In this document: piece by piece, positions 11,204-23,262 of the stretch
How the letters are laid out: each line of letters opens with the position of its first letter
How positions within the stretch are numbered: the first letter of the stretch is position 1
Source of the DNA: Beroe forskalii
Taxonomy: Eukaryota > Ctenophora > Nuda > Beroida > Beroidae
Length of the DNA: 64,000 nucleotides
Assembly: GCA_011033025.1 (NCBI GenBank)
Contig: WFMF01000134.1
Coordinates: forward strand, 1-64,000
Direction: 5' to 3'
Notes under the pieces: model-generated
Told to the model about the DNA's origin: nothing
The model's database searches: none
The model's input: only the letters and a program-made list of their open reading frames with translations
Translations under genes and position numbers: made by a program

Positions 11204-11999
11204 CAATAAGGTATGTGCAATAGGAGGTTATGTGATCTGAATTACTATATTGATTGATTGAGTAAATTAGTAATCATAAGGCAACGTGTACAGTGATGCA
11301 CAATTACTAATTGAAGGCATTGACTATTTGAGTCGGGGAAACATGACTTCACACGAAAGTCAGTGATTGATCGTATTTCGTCGCATACCTTTTGATGCGA
11401 TTCAGTGTACTAGTATTTAAGGAAGCTTTGGAGACGTTCAATTCAGTGTGAACATGGGTACGTCGAACGTATTTGGGCGACGGAGTGTTGCTGATGATTG
11501 TTGTTTTGATATTTTCGCTATGAAATTCTGAAATTTCTAACATCATAATTTGTCGTTTTATTCATTGTCTTGACACTTGCTAGGAATTAGAATGCTACAT
11601 TTAATGTTTCTAGACTATAAGAGACTATAAGAGAATTCATGCCTTCAATTTAGTAAACTTCTATGTTTTTCATGTAAATAATTTGTTAGGTAGATACTTA
11701 CTTTCATTGGCATGCATTCAAATTCGTAGCAACAGCTTAACGTTTTTTTGAATGAAGCCTAGATCAAATTGTTACTTTGTTAGTTAAATTGTGACGATAC
11801 CACCTTGACTAATGCGAGAAGTATGCATCAACAACATTTTGCCTTGCCATATACCCAGCAATGACTTCATCTTTGACCTTCGTATTATCTGTCTCGTTCT
11901 CCACTTCATGACTAGTGTTTTGTTCTCCTCAAGCACGCTTGCTCGTACATCTGGGGCCACCTCAAAAAGGAATGTTTCTGCTTCCTGCAATAATTATAC
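11204..11999. other. Sec24 giant intron, no gene seen
   Basis: Short overlapping frames on both strands near 11.35-11.55 and 11.78-12.04 kb show no recognisable domain. Considered non-coding. Confidence 0.5.
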
Positions 12000-12560
12000 A
12001 ACCCCTTCCTTTGCACCAAAATTTCAGGCACTTTCAACGTAAAATTTTGGAAAACCCCTTAACCGGGATTGTTTCAAGGAAACCCTGAACCGATTTTTTT
12101 AAAAACACCAATAGTTTTTTTCAATGGTTTTAAATGATTTTTAAAGTCCTTTTGAAAATGTTCCCCGGTTATTTTCCCCTTTAAATTTTTATTGGGATAA
12201 ATATATGTTCCTGCTGATGAAAAACCCCCTGTCCCCTTTTAACCAAGATAGCCATTTCCCCCGGGAGAATCAATGAAATTTGTCCATTTTTTTTTCCTTT
12301 TAAAACCCAAATAAGTCCCAAATAGTTTTTTCGGGAAAAAACCCGGGAAAAATTTTATCACTCCAAAAAAAAACGTTAGTTCAGAATCACAAAAAAATTT
12401 GGGACTTTCCCAAATATGACCTTTTTTCCCTCCCCCACAAAACATCCTTTTAATTGGGAGGTGTTTAAATTTTTTTATATTGTTCCATCAAAAAAGCCCC
12501 AAAAAAAGGTCCCCCAAACCTTTTAAAAACCCTTTCCATTTTTTGGATGTCCTGTTGTTA
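12000..12560. other. Second tract of inflated homopolymers
   Basis: Same appearance as 9420-9965: successive runs of C, A, T and G with little mixed sequence. Reading frames here (for example 12239-12445, minus) should not be trusted. Confidence 0.6.
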
Positions 12561-13489
12561 TTTTCTAAGATTGTAAGAAACATCTTTTCTGAGTAGACTG
12601 CACAATGCATTTACATTTTGATTGAATTTTGTAAACTGCACCATGGGACAATTTTAGTTCAAAGAGCCAGGCTCATGATAGAGTTTCCTGTTGATAATAT
12701 CAAAAAATTTCACAATGAGCTGTATTGCAAGAAAGTCCTGCAGAAGTATTTTCTCTTGCTATGTCCTGATGATTAGAAATTCTTCAGTAAAATGATTTTA
12801 ATTCCATGCTTGTCCAGTCGATAGAGGTCAACAACATCAGAATCAGTAAGGGAAGTCCAAATTTCCTTAAATTTTATTTCAAATTTGCCGTGCCTATTGG
12901 GTTTTGCAAAAATTCATAGTTCAAGTTTGGTTAAGTTCTGCCACCATAGAAAAGAAAAAACTTTCCCCAGTAAACTATAATAGATGAATGCGGGAAATTA
13001 AATTATTAATTAAACCATTGGAAATTCTGATGTATATAAAATTTTACAATACAAATTTAGGTAAGTGTAGGTACTTCATCTTATTCTTTATTATTCATAC
13101 AGTTAGTTATCGATTGCTAAGAACATGTCAGAAGTCCCTGCAACTAATGGTACCTCAGCACCAGATCAAGGCAACATGAATATCTCAACCGACAGTATCC
13201 CAGCTCCAGTCAAATTTGCAGTCAACATGGACACCAGCAGACGAAACCAATAGCTCCCATTGGTACTATTGATCTCGTCAGCAGCAGCATCCTTTTCGAT
13301 GCTAATGGATTACAGGATACAAATAAATCGCTTTAAACAAAGCGTCGAAACTACAGCAAGAGGAAACAGACGGTAAAATGTTAAGAAATTGACTGCGAAG
13401 AAGGAAATGGAAGAGGAGTAGAGGAAACTATCACTGGGGCAATTTAATTGGACGAGTACAGAAATTTCACTGCTGATGAAAGCAAGCTG
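12561..13489. other. Sec24 giant intron, no confirmed gene
   Basis: Sequence quality looks normal again. A 42-codon frame from 13125 to 13253 (plus; MSEVPATNGTSAPDQ) and a following frame with a serine/glutamate-rich sense have balanced composition and may be a transposon gene fragment, but no domain is recognisable. Confidence 0.35.
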
Positions 13490-14660
13490 GAAACCACCAA
13501 AGTCCCCCAAAGGCAAAAAAGGGGGTCCTGGTGTCACAAACCAGAAGAAGGGGAAATCATTTAAAAATTCTTGCGAAAGGATCAAAACTTGAATGGAAAT
13601 AACGATAGAAAACCCGGGACCAGTGTCGAAGAAAGCATCAGGGTCTTTGGAGTCATGCTAGAACTAAGGGGGGCTCCCGGGGGCAGAAAAAAGAAAGGGT
13701 GGGGGAGAGCCCCAGTATTCACCGGGGGGTTGAAGAAATAGCAATGGGCCCTACCCGACCTTCAGGGGGACTTGGGTTTGGGGTTTACGCAATATTTAAT
13801 TTAGAGCGAGACAGTCAAATATCGTTTGACCGGACCGGCCGAGATCACCAGGCCTTCTTCGCTGATGAAACCCGAATGGGGTTGCTGAACCATCCCAAAA
13901 GCAATAACAAGACCTATTTGGGAAATGATGCTGATGAGGGCGACGAAGGGGGAGAAGTTGCCCGGGCCCTTGGGCGAAACTATCAAATGCTGGGCAACTT
14001 ATATCCCCAGAAGCCCCGTTCAACCAGCTGCTGATGAGCTCCCACCTGCAGACCACGTGATTGCACCGGAAACCCCCGTCAAGCAGCGCCGCCCAAGAAA
14101 AATTTGCCTTTATCAACAGCAGGGTGGGGAATTTCCCCAAAGGGAATGCAAAAAAACAGGGGTTTTTTACCGGGACCTTGACCGGGCCGAAAAAAAAAGA
14201 CAGATTTGGGGGGCCCCGAAAAAAGAACAGTATTTTTGGGAAAAACTTCTGGAGGTGGGGCGACTCAAATTAAGGGGTGAAGCCCAAAAAACCCCCAACC
14301 CCAGTTCGTTTTTTGAAAAAAAAAAGAAGAATATGCTTATAATTTTTATGTTTGTGTGTCACCCAGGGGAAAAAAATTCTACATTCTTAAAGGGAAAAAA
14401 TTGCTGATTATAATACCTGCTTCATGTTTCAAACCTGGAGGTAACAAAATGTAGCATTAAAATTTTTTTGCTCATTATGGGTTTTATAAGTTACAATATA
14501 AAATGCATTTATGCCAAACCAAAAAGGGTTTTCAGTGTATAGTACTACTTTTGTTGACAAAATAATGAAGTCATATGACATTTTTCCAAAAATTTAATTT
14601 AACACAAAAGCACCAAAAAACACGCCAAAAACATTAAAATTTTAAAAAAAAACACGAAAA
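13490..14660. other. Third tract of inflated homopolymers
   Basis: G-, C- and A-runs dominate from about 13.5 to 14.4 kb and again at 14.58-14.66 kb. Overlapping long frames occur on both strands (13699-14407), a sign of GC-rich noise rather than of genes. Some real, more GC-rich sequence may lie underneath (about 13800-14080). Confidence 0.5.
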
Positions 14661-15009
14661 CGGAGATTGGGAAAAGAATAGAAATAGGGTAGAATATCAT
14701 GATCAGTGACCCCACCTATCACTGTTTTCTGCAACATTGCGTTAAAGGTATCAAATTTCCAATAAATGACATCACCACTCCTTGGTATCATGCTACAGCC
14801 TGTTTACAAAACATGGTAATGAGCACGTTGCATGCGTATTAAGTAAACACGTTACGACAAAATTCTGCAACTCCAAGCCAGGAAATATCATTTTGGGTAT
14901 CATATCGCGCACGTAAATTTAATAAAGCATTGTGTGGAAGACAAACAAAAAATCTTTCGTGGAGAGCAGTATTTTTTGAAAGTTACGTAAAAATATTTAA
15001 GCTTAGTTT

Positions 15010-15318
15010 ATGTGTAAGGATGATCAGGTTTGTTGGGAAAAGATTAAGAAATGGCTTATTATTTTAGAGAATAGAGATAAGATAAGAGATAAGATAAGGC
15101 GCGCTCAGCTGCATTCGTATAAGCCATTGACAAAAGTGCGAAAATTGCTAGTAATTTGTGCGTTTGGAGGAATAAATGATTTGGCAGCCGGTGTAACGGA
15201 TTGTGTTCGTGTATATGCCCACGAAGGCTTCACGGGTTCATTGCCCCGTGGTAGAGTGAATAAGGAGCCGTGCTTAATGCCCACGGTGGCACAGGTTAAA
15301 CCTGTTATTAATAAGTAA
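15010..15318 (+). CDS. Hypothetical 102-residue ORF abutting the 888-bp repeat
   Basis: The frame MCKDDQVCWEKI... has a charged helical start (NRDKIRDKIRRAQ), a hydrophobic middle (KLLVICAFGGIND) and a mixed end. Its stop codon forms the left edge of the 888-bp repeat copy A. I do not recognise it. It may belong to the same mobile element as the repeat, with copy B being 5'-truncated. It could also be chance. Confidence 0.3.
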   Translation: MCKDDQVCWEKIKKWLIILENRDKIRDKIRRAQLHSYKPLTKVRKLLVICAFGGINDLAAGVTDCVRVYAHEGFTGSLPRGRVNKEPCLMPTVAQVKPVINK

Positions 15319-16204
15319 GGTTCTTTTAGATCCTGACTAAATGCAGGATCTAGGTTATGGAGAACCAGTAAGACCTGTGAAGTGAGTGGGTGATGGCTGA
15401 GGAGACTACGGACACTTGGCCCCCTGGGTTGTGGAAGATCCCAGGGGTGGATGAGTGGGACCCCTTAGAGGTTAAAGGAGGGGATCTGAGTGGTTGTGAC
15501 CTCCAAGTCCGCCGACTTCCGGGCAAGCCCCTTCAGTCTATGATCCCGACCGATGAATCGGCCCTGAGACGTCTCCGAATCTCAGACTCGTAGATTCAAT
15601 ATGAAAGTTAATGACGTGAGTTGCCTACATATTTTTTAGCGTCGTTCGGATCCTATAACCCCATGTTATGGGATTTTCCAGGAGTTGATAGGGTATTTAC
15701 AATGATGGCATCGTCATGGATTCAATAAGAAAGTTTATGACGTAAGTTGCCTACATTTTTTCGCAGACTTAAAACGAGTAAGGTTACCTGCCTCCTTAAT
15801 TGCCAATTCAATTTGAATAATTTTGGTGGAACGCAGATATTCGAGTTCTGTGGTATTTGAGACTCCAATGAACAACAGGCTGTTCAAATGACGCCGTTAT
15901 CTTGCTTCACTGTGGTTAATTGCTACATGGCATAATAATATGCATTCCACCGACACATGTGTACATGTCTTGAGGCCCGACAAAAATGTAATTACCTGCG
16001 AGATCATTCAAACTTTTTCTGCCCATGACGCCTGATACAAGTACAACTATGAGACGCCATGTTTCTTATTTCTTATGAGTTTCCACCACATAATTTATGT
16101 TATTTCGCCATGTAATATCACCATAGGTCTCAGGAGTACCTAATACCACATTGTTTTGAACTCGGCTTCGCCTCGTCCAAAACAAACCATCATTGACCTC
16201 AGCT
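15317..16204. repeat. 888-bp dispersed repeat, copy A
   Basis: Nearly identical to 23263-24150, with about six substitutions and two compensating one-base indels. Inside are an ORF of 67 codons (15390-15593, MMAEETTDTWPPGLWKI), a GGATCCTATAACCCCATG block, and a 38-bp motif (GATTCAAT...GTTGCCTACAT) present twice about 130 bp apart. The end contains the CGGCTTCGCCTCG palindrome. The direct-repeat pair brackets the RNase H LINE. It is either a recent duplication or two copies of a young non-autonomous element. Confidence 0.9.
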
Positions 16205-16699
16205 GCCAACTTATGCTCTTGGAGTATAAGAACAATGTGCAACCTAACAGACTAGCGCTGTATCAGCCATTAGTCTTTTCTCTTAAAGTCAATAGTTCTT
16301 TGTGCTTTCAGCCGGATGAGAACTAAAAAATCCTCCAGATCTACCAGTGAGGTCCCAATCTGTCACACTAAATCCAAGTGATATTGGGGAATTTTGTTCA
16401 GCAGTTTGAAGTAGGGCTTCTTTGCCCTGCGGAAGCTCTGCCAAAATTTTAAATTTCACTACTCAAAAAACATCGAATAAATTGAATCTGTACAATCCTC
16501 TACGAATCATTATAACTTAAATTTGATTGTAGACAACAGTATTGTCAAGTTAAACACAGAAATATACAAATAACTAGTACAAATATGCATAAGAATATAA
16601 TTAATTAATCAAGAAATAATTAATTAATTAACCTTAATTAGTTTAAATGATATACAAGTATATTTACAAAATAAAAAAAATAAATAAAATAAATAATAC

Positions 16700-17717
16700 T
16701 GTTAACAAGGTGTAAAACTAGCACTCCCAAAGTACTCCTAAATTTACTCCTTAATATGGCACCAATTGAGTTAAAATTAGAAGAAACAGCTTTAAAAAGA
16801 GCATTAACTCTCAAGACTGAAAGACACTGGAACATGAATAACTATAAAATGAAAAATACAATCAACACAAGAAATAATTGATTGGAAATTAAAAATGTGA
16901 TAAAATTGACCCAAACCCAAGTTCAGACAAAATTAGTCCTTTCTCAATCTTAAAACAAAACATACAAAATCAACATTGAAAACAGGGACAGTATACAAGT
17001 GAAAGAATGTGAATCAAACCTTCTAATCTTCACAGATGGGTCAAAAAAATGAAAAAAGGCAACACAGGAATCGGTATAACATTCAGTGAAGAAGAAATAA
17101 ATGAGGTAGCAGAACCACTCCCAACACACACCAGCATTTATCAAGCAGAAGCAATTGCCATATGGAAAGCTAGCGAAATCATACGAAACAAAAACTTAAG
17201 TAATTTAAATATCGAATTCTACTCAGATTCACAAGCAGTACTTAAGTCTCTAATGAACAAACATACAAAAAATGAATTAATAAAAATGTGCCATAACTCA
17301 CTTAATGAGCTGGGAGGAAATAACACTGTCAATCTCAACTGGATACCTGGCCACGAAGGTCATGAAGGAAATGAAATAGCTGACTACCTTGCTAAGAAAG
17401 GTTCCCTAAAACAAGTATCAAATCCGCTATATAATAAAGCACCATTCACAACATTTATTAATATCATTAACAAACACTACCATAGATCAATAGAAACAGA
17501 TTTATATATAGTGATATAAGCTGTGAGGCTAGGATACTTACATCTGGTTTAGTTAAAGCTTATAAATACAGGACAAATAAAATGACAAACAAAATCTTAA
17601 CACTAAACTATGAGAAAATAAGTACTTTAATTAAAATATTATCCAATCATAACAACCTAAACTATCACATGACAAAAACAAAACAGAGTTATAATGAACA
17701 CTGTGAATACTGTACAG
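16700..17717 (+). pseudogene. RNase H domain of a non-LTR retrotransposon, 5' part
   Basis: From about 16700 a frame reads MAPIELKLEETALKRAL, typical of the linker between reverse transcriptase and RNase H in Jockey/I/R1-type LINEs. RNase H begins at about 17023 (IFTDGS), shifts frame in an A-run near 17040-17050, then continues 17049-17519. It carries YQAEAIAIWKA (catalytic Glu), FYSDSQAVLKSL (catalytic Asp) and WIPGHEGHEGNEIAD (last Asp). The C-terminal zinc-like motif starts with NEHCEYC at about 17697 and is cut at 17717 by a 4.7-kb insertion, resuming at 22443. The reverse transcriptase itself is missing, so the copy is 5'-truncated. Confidence 0.88.
17704..17717. repeat. 14-bp target-site duplication, left copy
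   Basis: TGAATACTGTACAG here and at 22443-22456 flanks the 4.7-kb insertion. The LINE reading frame is continuous if one copy and the insertion are removed. Confidence 0.85.
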
Positions 17718-18270
17718 GTAAGGTAGGTAGGTAAAATGCGCTTCCGCGGAGGCGCTGTGCCATACGACATGGCCCCTCATAGTCTGAGAGGCAACGGTCG
17801 CGGTTTGGCTGATAATATGTTGGCATAACTAATAATCTATATAGTAGAGGACAGATATCTATACAGAGTATTGTTCGCTTATCTATATTCTCCAATTGGG
17901 TAATAGACCCCAATGGCCCCAGCTCAAGCAGTTATCTGTCTGTTCAACTTGAGCCGAATACATACAGTTTGCTTCTTTTTGAGGCGATGAAGCAACCAAA
18001 TCTTCTCCTCCCATTCTTCTTTATTTCTAGGACAAGTAATGGGAAAGAATGTCCTGTGTCATGTTCCTCATTATTGGGCGAACAGAGTGAATAACCCTTT
18101 TTTGGTTTGTTTCTATTTCTTGGTATGTTTTTTGTATATTCCTGCAGGTAAAGCTCCTTTTTGCAATCGAAAAGTGTGTTTTGTTCAGGCTCAAGAATGA
18201 GGCAGTTTACTATGTTATTACTAAAGTGTCTCTGAGCAGTGTTCTCTGGTCGACTATCATTAGCATCCAC

Positions 18271-19090
18271 GTGCTTAGATTATTTTTGCCTACTTTTCAC
18301 ATAACTTTGATGGTTTAACAATTTAGTTATTTCTTGTTTCATTTTCGTTTTATCCATTGTTTACCTAATAAAGGATGGATTTTCTGTCAGTACTTCCATA
18401 TTTTATAGCTGATGTTTAGTATATAATACTGTATTATGAGTTACCTTGCTTTTTTCTCTGTTAATTTATGATTTGTGCAGTTCACAGATTACCTTGACGG
18501 TAGGGGTGTGGTTAGTTGCATTAATTCATGAATTCTTGTCATAGTTATCCATGGTGTTACTACTGCATGTGATGAGGTATCCACTATCAAAGTCCTTTTC
18601 ATATCTTTTTGGCGTGTATGAAAAGCTTTTTGTGTTTCATTGATGTACTCTCAAGTAGGTTTCATTGCAACATTTATGTCTGATATCTATCAGAATGGCT
18701 TTTTGGTTGACTTTAATGCTGGGACAGCTTAAAATTGTGTGGTTTTGCTATAAGTGATGGCGTTATTCGTTTCTAAAAAACTGCATTTTCATTATCCACT
18801 GGATACAAGGGAATAATTAGTCTAAAACTTCCCAGTTTAACGAAGTTGGTGTGCAATGATTTTTTTGTTATATCAATAAAGTTTGTGGTCTTTTCCATTG
18901 ACAAAGTGGTTATAGTATTCATGTTGATTAGGGTAAATTGGTTTATTTGGTAAATTTGTAATGTATTTTTTTTAATTTTGTACTACTACTAGGTTGGAAG
19001 CAAATTTAGGTGCAAGCATTTTTTGTTAAATGCATGAAGTTACCACGTAAATTTCATATGGTGTAACAGTGTTGCATTCAGTACATATTG
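18271..19090. other. AT-rich part of the 4.7-kb insertion
   Basis: T-rich on the plus strand, with no frame above 60 codons and no recognisable repeat. Confidence 0.5.
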
Positions 19091-19470
19091 TTCATGTGCC
19101 CACTGGAAACAGCTGTGTTTGGAGCAAACGGCTTCCAGGTCTTGGTTCTTGGGGCAGAGAACAACACTGTTATTCTCCACCCACCCCACTTTGAAAGGAA
19201 AGTAGAGTGTTGCCAAAAACTGTGACCTGATATAGGTAGATTATAACTGGCAGCAGTTTTGTAATAGTGAGGAGTTATTAGATTGCTTGGGAGTTGCTTT
19301 TGGTTGTTGAGCTCATATGGAACTATTTGGCTCACATAGAGCTGTTGTTAGGCTAAATGTAGATATATGGAGCTATTTGGTTTGATGGAGCTATAATGTT
19401 TTTGGGCTCACATGGAGCTATTGGGTTGTTGGGCTCCCATGCCATGGTTCTTGGGGAGGAGGCCCGGTTG
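19091..19470. repeat. Degenerate outlier of the 27-bp GGAGCTATTGGG minisatellite
   Basis: Contains the same lead-in as the main array (AACACTGTTATTCTCCACCC at about 19162) and a few diverged units ending in GGGCTCCCATGCCATGG. It looks like an older, eroded copy of the higher-order repeat found at 20.8-22.0 kb. Confidence 0.75.
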
Positions 19471-20640
19471 GAATAACCTGCAATCCTGGCAATCCTAGCT
19501 GGGCAACATTATTTGTTAAAGCAACCATGAAATTTCAGAATTTAACGACTTAAAATTAGGTGTGCAGCTACAATTTTACTGTGTTACATCAGTCAGTTTT
19601 CAAAGATGGAGAGTGAAACGTGCAATCATAGTTTGCTACTCACTGTATCACCATCAGTATGCAATGCATAAATTCCCATTTTATTCTTAGCACTAGTCAG
19701 GATTAGAAACACTGAATAACGTACATACTACGTTGGTATCATTCATATTATGATATTACACCTTCTCGCTTTAATAATTACTGCAGAAGGGATATGCGTA
19801 GTCTATCTAATTTCCTTTCACAGCATATATCCAGAATTCCATGGACCATGCTAGCGCAACCAGAGCAACCCAACTTGTTACTTTTTCGGAGGATTGTAAG
19901 CGGAGCTTACAATCCTGAGGCTCCTCTAGCAATCCTGGTTGCGATCCTGGTTGCAGCTGATTAGATTATTGTGAGGGTGAGCTGTAGTAAAACACTGCTG
20001 CTGAGAGCAGCAACTTGCAAGCTCTCTAAAGCGGTGGTTGCACTTCCAGTCGGCATGATCTGATCGAGTTTTAACTTTTAAGGAGTGGACTTAATTTTTT
20101 AACAAAAACAAAAATCAATTAGAAATAAAAACCAGGAGTATATCTAATATTCGTATTCAAGACAGCGACATAGACAATATTAAATTATGATTAATATTCA
20201 GCCTGAAATTTGTTTTTTCGAACTCCTGTGTATGAGTAAAGGTGACGTTTTGGCTCGCTTATCAAACAAAAAATCTGTGCTTCCATTTTTTAGGATAGTA
20301 ATATATCAAACGACAGCCTTTTAGCTGATTATATTTGTTAGTTATTAAGTTATAAGCCTGACACACAATTGATCTTTGAAACATGAACATTTACTTTTAC
20401 AATTCATCAATTGGTTGAGTAAAAGAATAGTGAGCAGTGAGTAAGTGATTCAAATTTTGTCTGTCAGGTGGAAATAATTATGAATTACATAATGTGTATG
20501 TAGCCTACTCGGGGCTTCTGAATCAAAAAATTAGAGATTTTTTGGGGCTTCTGAATCAAAAAATTAGAGATTTTTTGAATGAAACACGCTGTTTAAATCT
20601 CGGATATTTTCTTGCTCAAATGAAGGAAAACCCTGCAAAA
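19471..20640. other. Spacer within the 4.7-kb insertion, no gene seen
   Basis: AT-rich. It contains a short direct duplication of GGGGCTTCTGAATCAAAAAA (about 20510 and 20545) and a GTAAGCGGAGCTTAC palindrome near 19897. No coding sequence recognised. Confidence 0.45.
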
Positions 20641-20654
20641 TTATACATTTTAGC

Positions 20655-20800
20655 GGGGTACCGGGGGCTTCGCCCTACCAGGGGCTCTGCCCCTGGACCC
20701 CTTGGGGCTGCGCCCCAGACCCCTGCTGCAGCTCGCTCTGGCGGCACCTCGCTCGCAACCAAAGCTACCGTTTCGCTTCGGCCGCACAGGATTGGCAACC
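20655..20800. repeat. Cluster of GC-rich palindromes (GGGGCTTCGCCC type)
   Basis: Four short perfect or near-perfect palindromes in a row: GGGCTTCGCCC, GGGGCTCTGCCCC, GGGGCTGCGCCCC and a CGCTTCGGCC half. This block directly precedes the minisatellite and has close relatives at 24.63 and 27.01 kb. Confidence 0.75.
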
Positions 20801-20889
20801 AGCCTAACCTTTATTCCAACCGGGGGAGGAGGATAACACTGTTATTCTCCACCCACCCCACTTACAAAAGAGAGTGGGGTGTTGCCAAT

Positions 20890-22010
20890 AGCCAATGACC
20901 ATGGTGATTTGCTTGGGTTGATGGGCTCACATGGAGCTATTGGGTTGCTGGGCTCTCCTGGAGCTATTTGGTTGATGGGCTCACATGGAGCTTTTGGGTT
21001 GTTGGGCTCCCCTGGAGCTATTGGGTTGTTGGGCTCTCCTGGAGCTATTGGGTTGTTGGAATTCCCTGTAGCTATTGGGTTGTTGGGCTACCCTGGAGCT
21101 ATTGGGTTGTTGGGCTCCCTTGGAGCTATTGGGTTGTTGGGCTCCTTGGAGCTATTGGGTTGTTGGGCTCCCTTGGAGCTATTGGGTTGTTGGGCTCCCT
21201 TGGAGCTATTGCATTGTTGGGCTCCCCTGGAGCTATTGGTTGTTGGGCTCCCCTGGAGCTATTGGTTGTTGGGCTCCCCTGGAGCTATTGGGTTGTTGGG
21301 CTCCCATGCCATGGTTCTTGGGGAGGAGGATAACACTGTTATTCTCCACCCATCCCACTTACAAAAAGAGAGTGGGGTGTTGCCAATAGCCAATGACCAT
21401 GGTGATTTGCTTGGGTTGATGGGCTCACATGGAGCTATTGGGTTGCTGGGCTCCCCTGGAGCTATTGGGTTGATGGGCTCACATGAAGCTATTGGTTGTT
21501 GGGCTCCTCTGGAGCTATTGGGTTTTGGGCTCCTGGAGCTATTGGGTTGTTGGGCTCCCCTGGAGCTATTGGGTTGTTGGGCTCCCTGGAGCTATTGGGT
21601 TGTTGGGCTCCCTGGAGCTATTGTGTTGGGCTCCCCTGGAGCTATTGGGTTGTTGGGCTCCCCTGGAGCTATTGGGTTGTTGGGCTCCCCTGGAGCTATT
21701 GGGTTGTTGGGCTCCCCTGGAGCTATTGGGTTGATGGGCTCCCCTGAGCTATTGGGTTGTTGGGCTCCCCTGGAGCTATTGGGTTGTTGGGCTCCCCTGG
21801 AGCTATTGGGTTGTTGGGCTCCCCTGGAGCTATTGGGTTGGGCTCCCCTGGAGCTATTGGGTTGTTGGGCTCCCCTGGAGCTATTGGGTTGTTGGGCTCC
21901 CCTGGAGCTATTGGGTTGTTAAGGCTCCCCTGGAGCTATTGGGTTGTTGGGCTCCCCTGGAGCTATTGGGTTGTTGGGCTCCTGGAGCTATTGGAATGTT
22001 AGGCTCACAA
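20890..22010. repeat. 27-bp minisatellite (GGAGCTATTGGGTTGTTGGG... unit)
   Basis: About 40 imperfect copies of a 27-bp unit, on average GC-richer than the flanks. A higher-order block, beginning with AACACTGTTATTCTCCACCC and containing GGTGATTTGCTTGGGTTGATG, recurs about 500 bp apart (20836 and 21332). Because 27 is a multiple of three and the unit lacks plus-strand stops, all three frames stay open for long distances, giving spurious 'GSPGAIGLL' proteins. Confidence 0.95.
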
Positions 22011-22301
22011 GGAGCTTTTTGAGTTATTGGGTACATGGAGATACCTACTAAGTTGTTGAGCTCACATGCAGACACATATTGTGGTCGAATGTAGCTGTTG
22101 GGATACATTCAAGATAATGTGGTTCCTGCAATAGTGGTGGTTAGTTGGTATATAGAAAGGTAGTAATTATATTCATATTGATCCCTTACTGGTTTTGCTG
22201 CACTAGTGATGATGTAACTTGTACGACATATCACAGAGAGGCTCTTGACACATCAAAATACTCACACAAGTTACAAAACCAATAGAACACGTTGGGATGC
22301 G

Positions 22302-22357
22302 TTCCACTACTGGTGAGTTCAGTAGTGGAATTTGCTAGCATAGTGCAATGCTAGCGA
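22302..22357. other. Two adjacent strong hairpins near the 3' end of the 4.7-kb insertion
   Basis: TTCCACTACTG pairs with CAGTAGTGGAA (about 22303-22333), and GCTAGCAT pairs with ATGCTAGC (about 22335-22357), with only two or three bases between the two stems. The arrangement suggests a structured RNA end or a protein-binding terminus. Confidence 0.6.
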
Positions 22358-22442
22358 CTCATCAGCTCAGACCTAACTGTCAGGGATAAAGCAGTTAAGG
22401 ACAGTCTCCAGGGCAACCGACTAGGAGGTGAGCCATAGCCCC

Positions 22443-23260
22443 TGAATACTGTACAGAAGTAATGAAATACGTTGACTACAACTGGGAAGAGAACTGCCTA
22501 GAAACAGCGCATCATATACTGTGTAAATGCTCTTATTTCAGCAATAAAAGAAAAGAAATATTAAACAAATACCAATTTGATAGCATTGACGATCTGCAAA
22601 GTAGTCATCTAATCAACAAAATGATAAAATTTTTCAACAACACCAATATTTTTGAAAGAAAGCCACAAATAACAAAAAGAAGCCTTTCCCCCAACAGAAC
22701 ACTATCTCACAAAACTAACAAACGTAGAAGCACACCTACACAAGGTAATAATAATAAAAGACGACGATACACCAGCTGATTCAAGAAAATAATGGAAGGA
22801 GAGCAGGAGGGTCCTGACATTTCGATAATCACCACTCAAAATGAAATCCGTACCACTTTTTAAAAGTTTAAATACACTTATGTTACCGAAGGCAACCCAG
22901 CTCACGCCTTCTAAACTACACTTACCTTTATGACTTTTTGACCGACCCATGGCAATGTGGACAGAGAGAGTAAATCTATTTTTCTGTGCTTTGGACAGAG
23001 ATATAGTTGACTCAAACTGTAGTGTGCAGCAGTAAAGGCGGCTTGTCTGGCCTAACACCCGGACCCCCATTGCTCAGTGAAGTTCACCAAGCCAATGTCA
23101 CTGAAATGCTGTTCCCAATAAAGCCAGAGCACCCAGTGGGTACCAGTGGCAACTTGCCGTCGCTATAAGTGGTGTCCCGTGGCCCCAGTGCTGGCAGTGC
23201 CCTTAAGGGTACTGTCCCCCTTACTTCCGAGTTTGGGGAACCTACAATACAATACAATAC
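22443..23260 (+). pseudogene. RNase H LINE, C-terminal zinc motif and 3' UTR
   Basis: The frame resumes after the insertion: EYCTEVMKYVDYNWEENC, then ETAHHILCKCSYF, the Cys/His motif typical of the end of RNase H LINE ORF2. It ends with a basic tail and stop at 22779. About 480 bp of 3' UTR follow, finishing in an (AATAC)n run at about 23241-23258, a common 3' terminus for non-LTR elements. Copy B of the 888-bp repeat begins immediately after. Confidence 0.85.
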
Positions 23261-23262
23261 AA

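Larger units (their letters stand above)
17718..22442. mobile_element. 4.7-kb unclassified insertion carrying a 27-bp minisatellite
   Basis: Bracketed by the 14-bp duplication, it splits the RNase H LINE. The left end has a CGCTTCCGCGGAGGCG hairpin (about 17736-17755). The right end has two strong adjacent hairpins (22303-22357). A 108-codon frame at 17944-18270 (minus) is unassigned. From 19.1 kb on it holds GGAGCTATTGGG repeats. No reverse transcriptase, transposase or integrase is visible. The 14-bp duplication would suit target-primed retroposition by a non-LTR machinery, so it may be a non-autonomous element. Confidence 0.7.

Noticed and set aside
13699-14407. Overlapping ORFs on both strands
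   Set aside because: They lie in a tract of inflated homopolymers; composition and lack of any domain indicate noise.
20879-21922. 347-codon ORF with collagen-like GSPGAIGLL repeats
   Set aside because: The 27-bp minisatellite has no plus-strand stops and a length divisible by three, so several frames are open at once. This is repeat DNA and not a protein gene.
22335-22375. Hammerhead ribozyme suggested by CTGATGAGTC on the minus strand
   Set aside because: The hairpin after it is followed by AAAT and not GAAA, so the second half of the core is missing.
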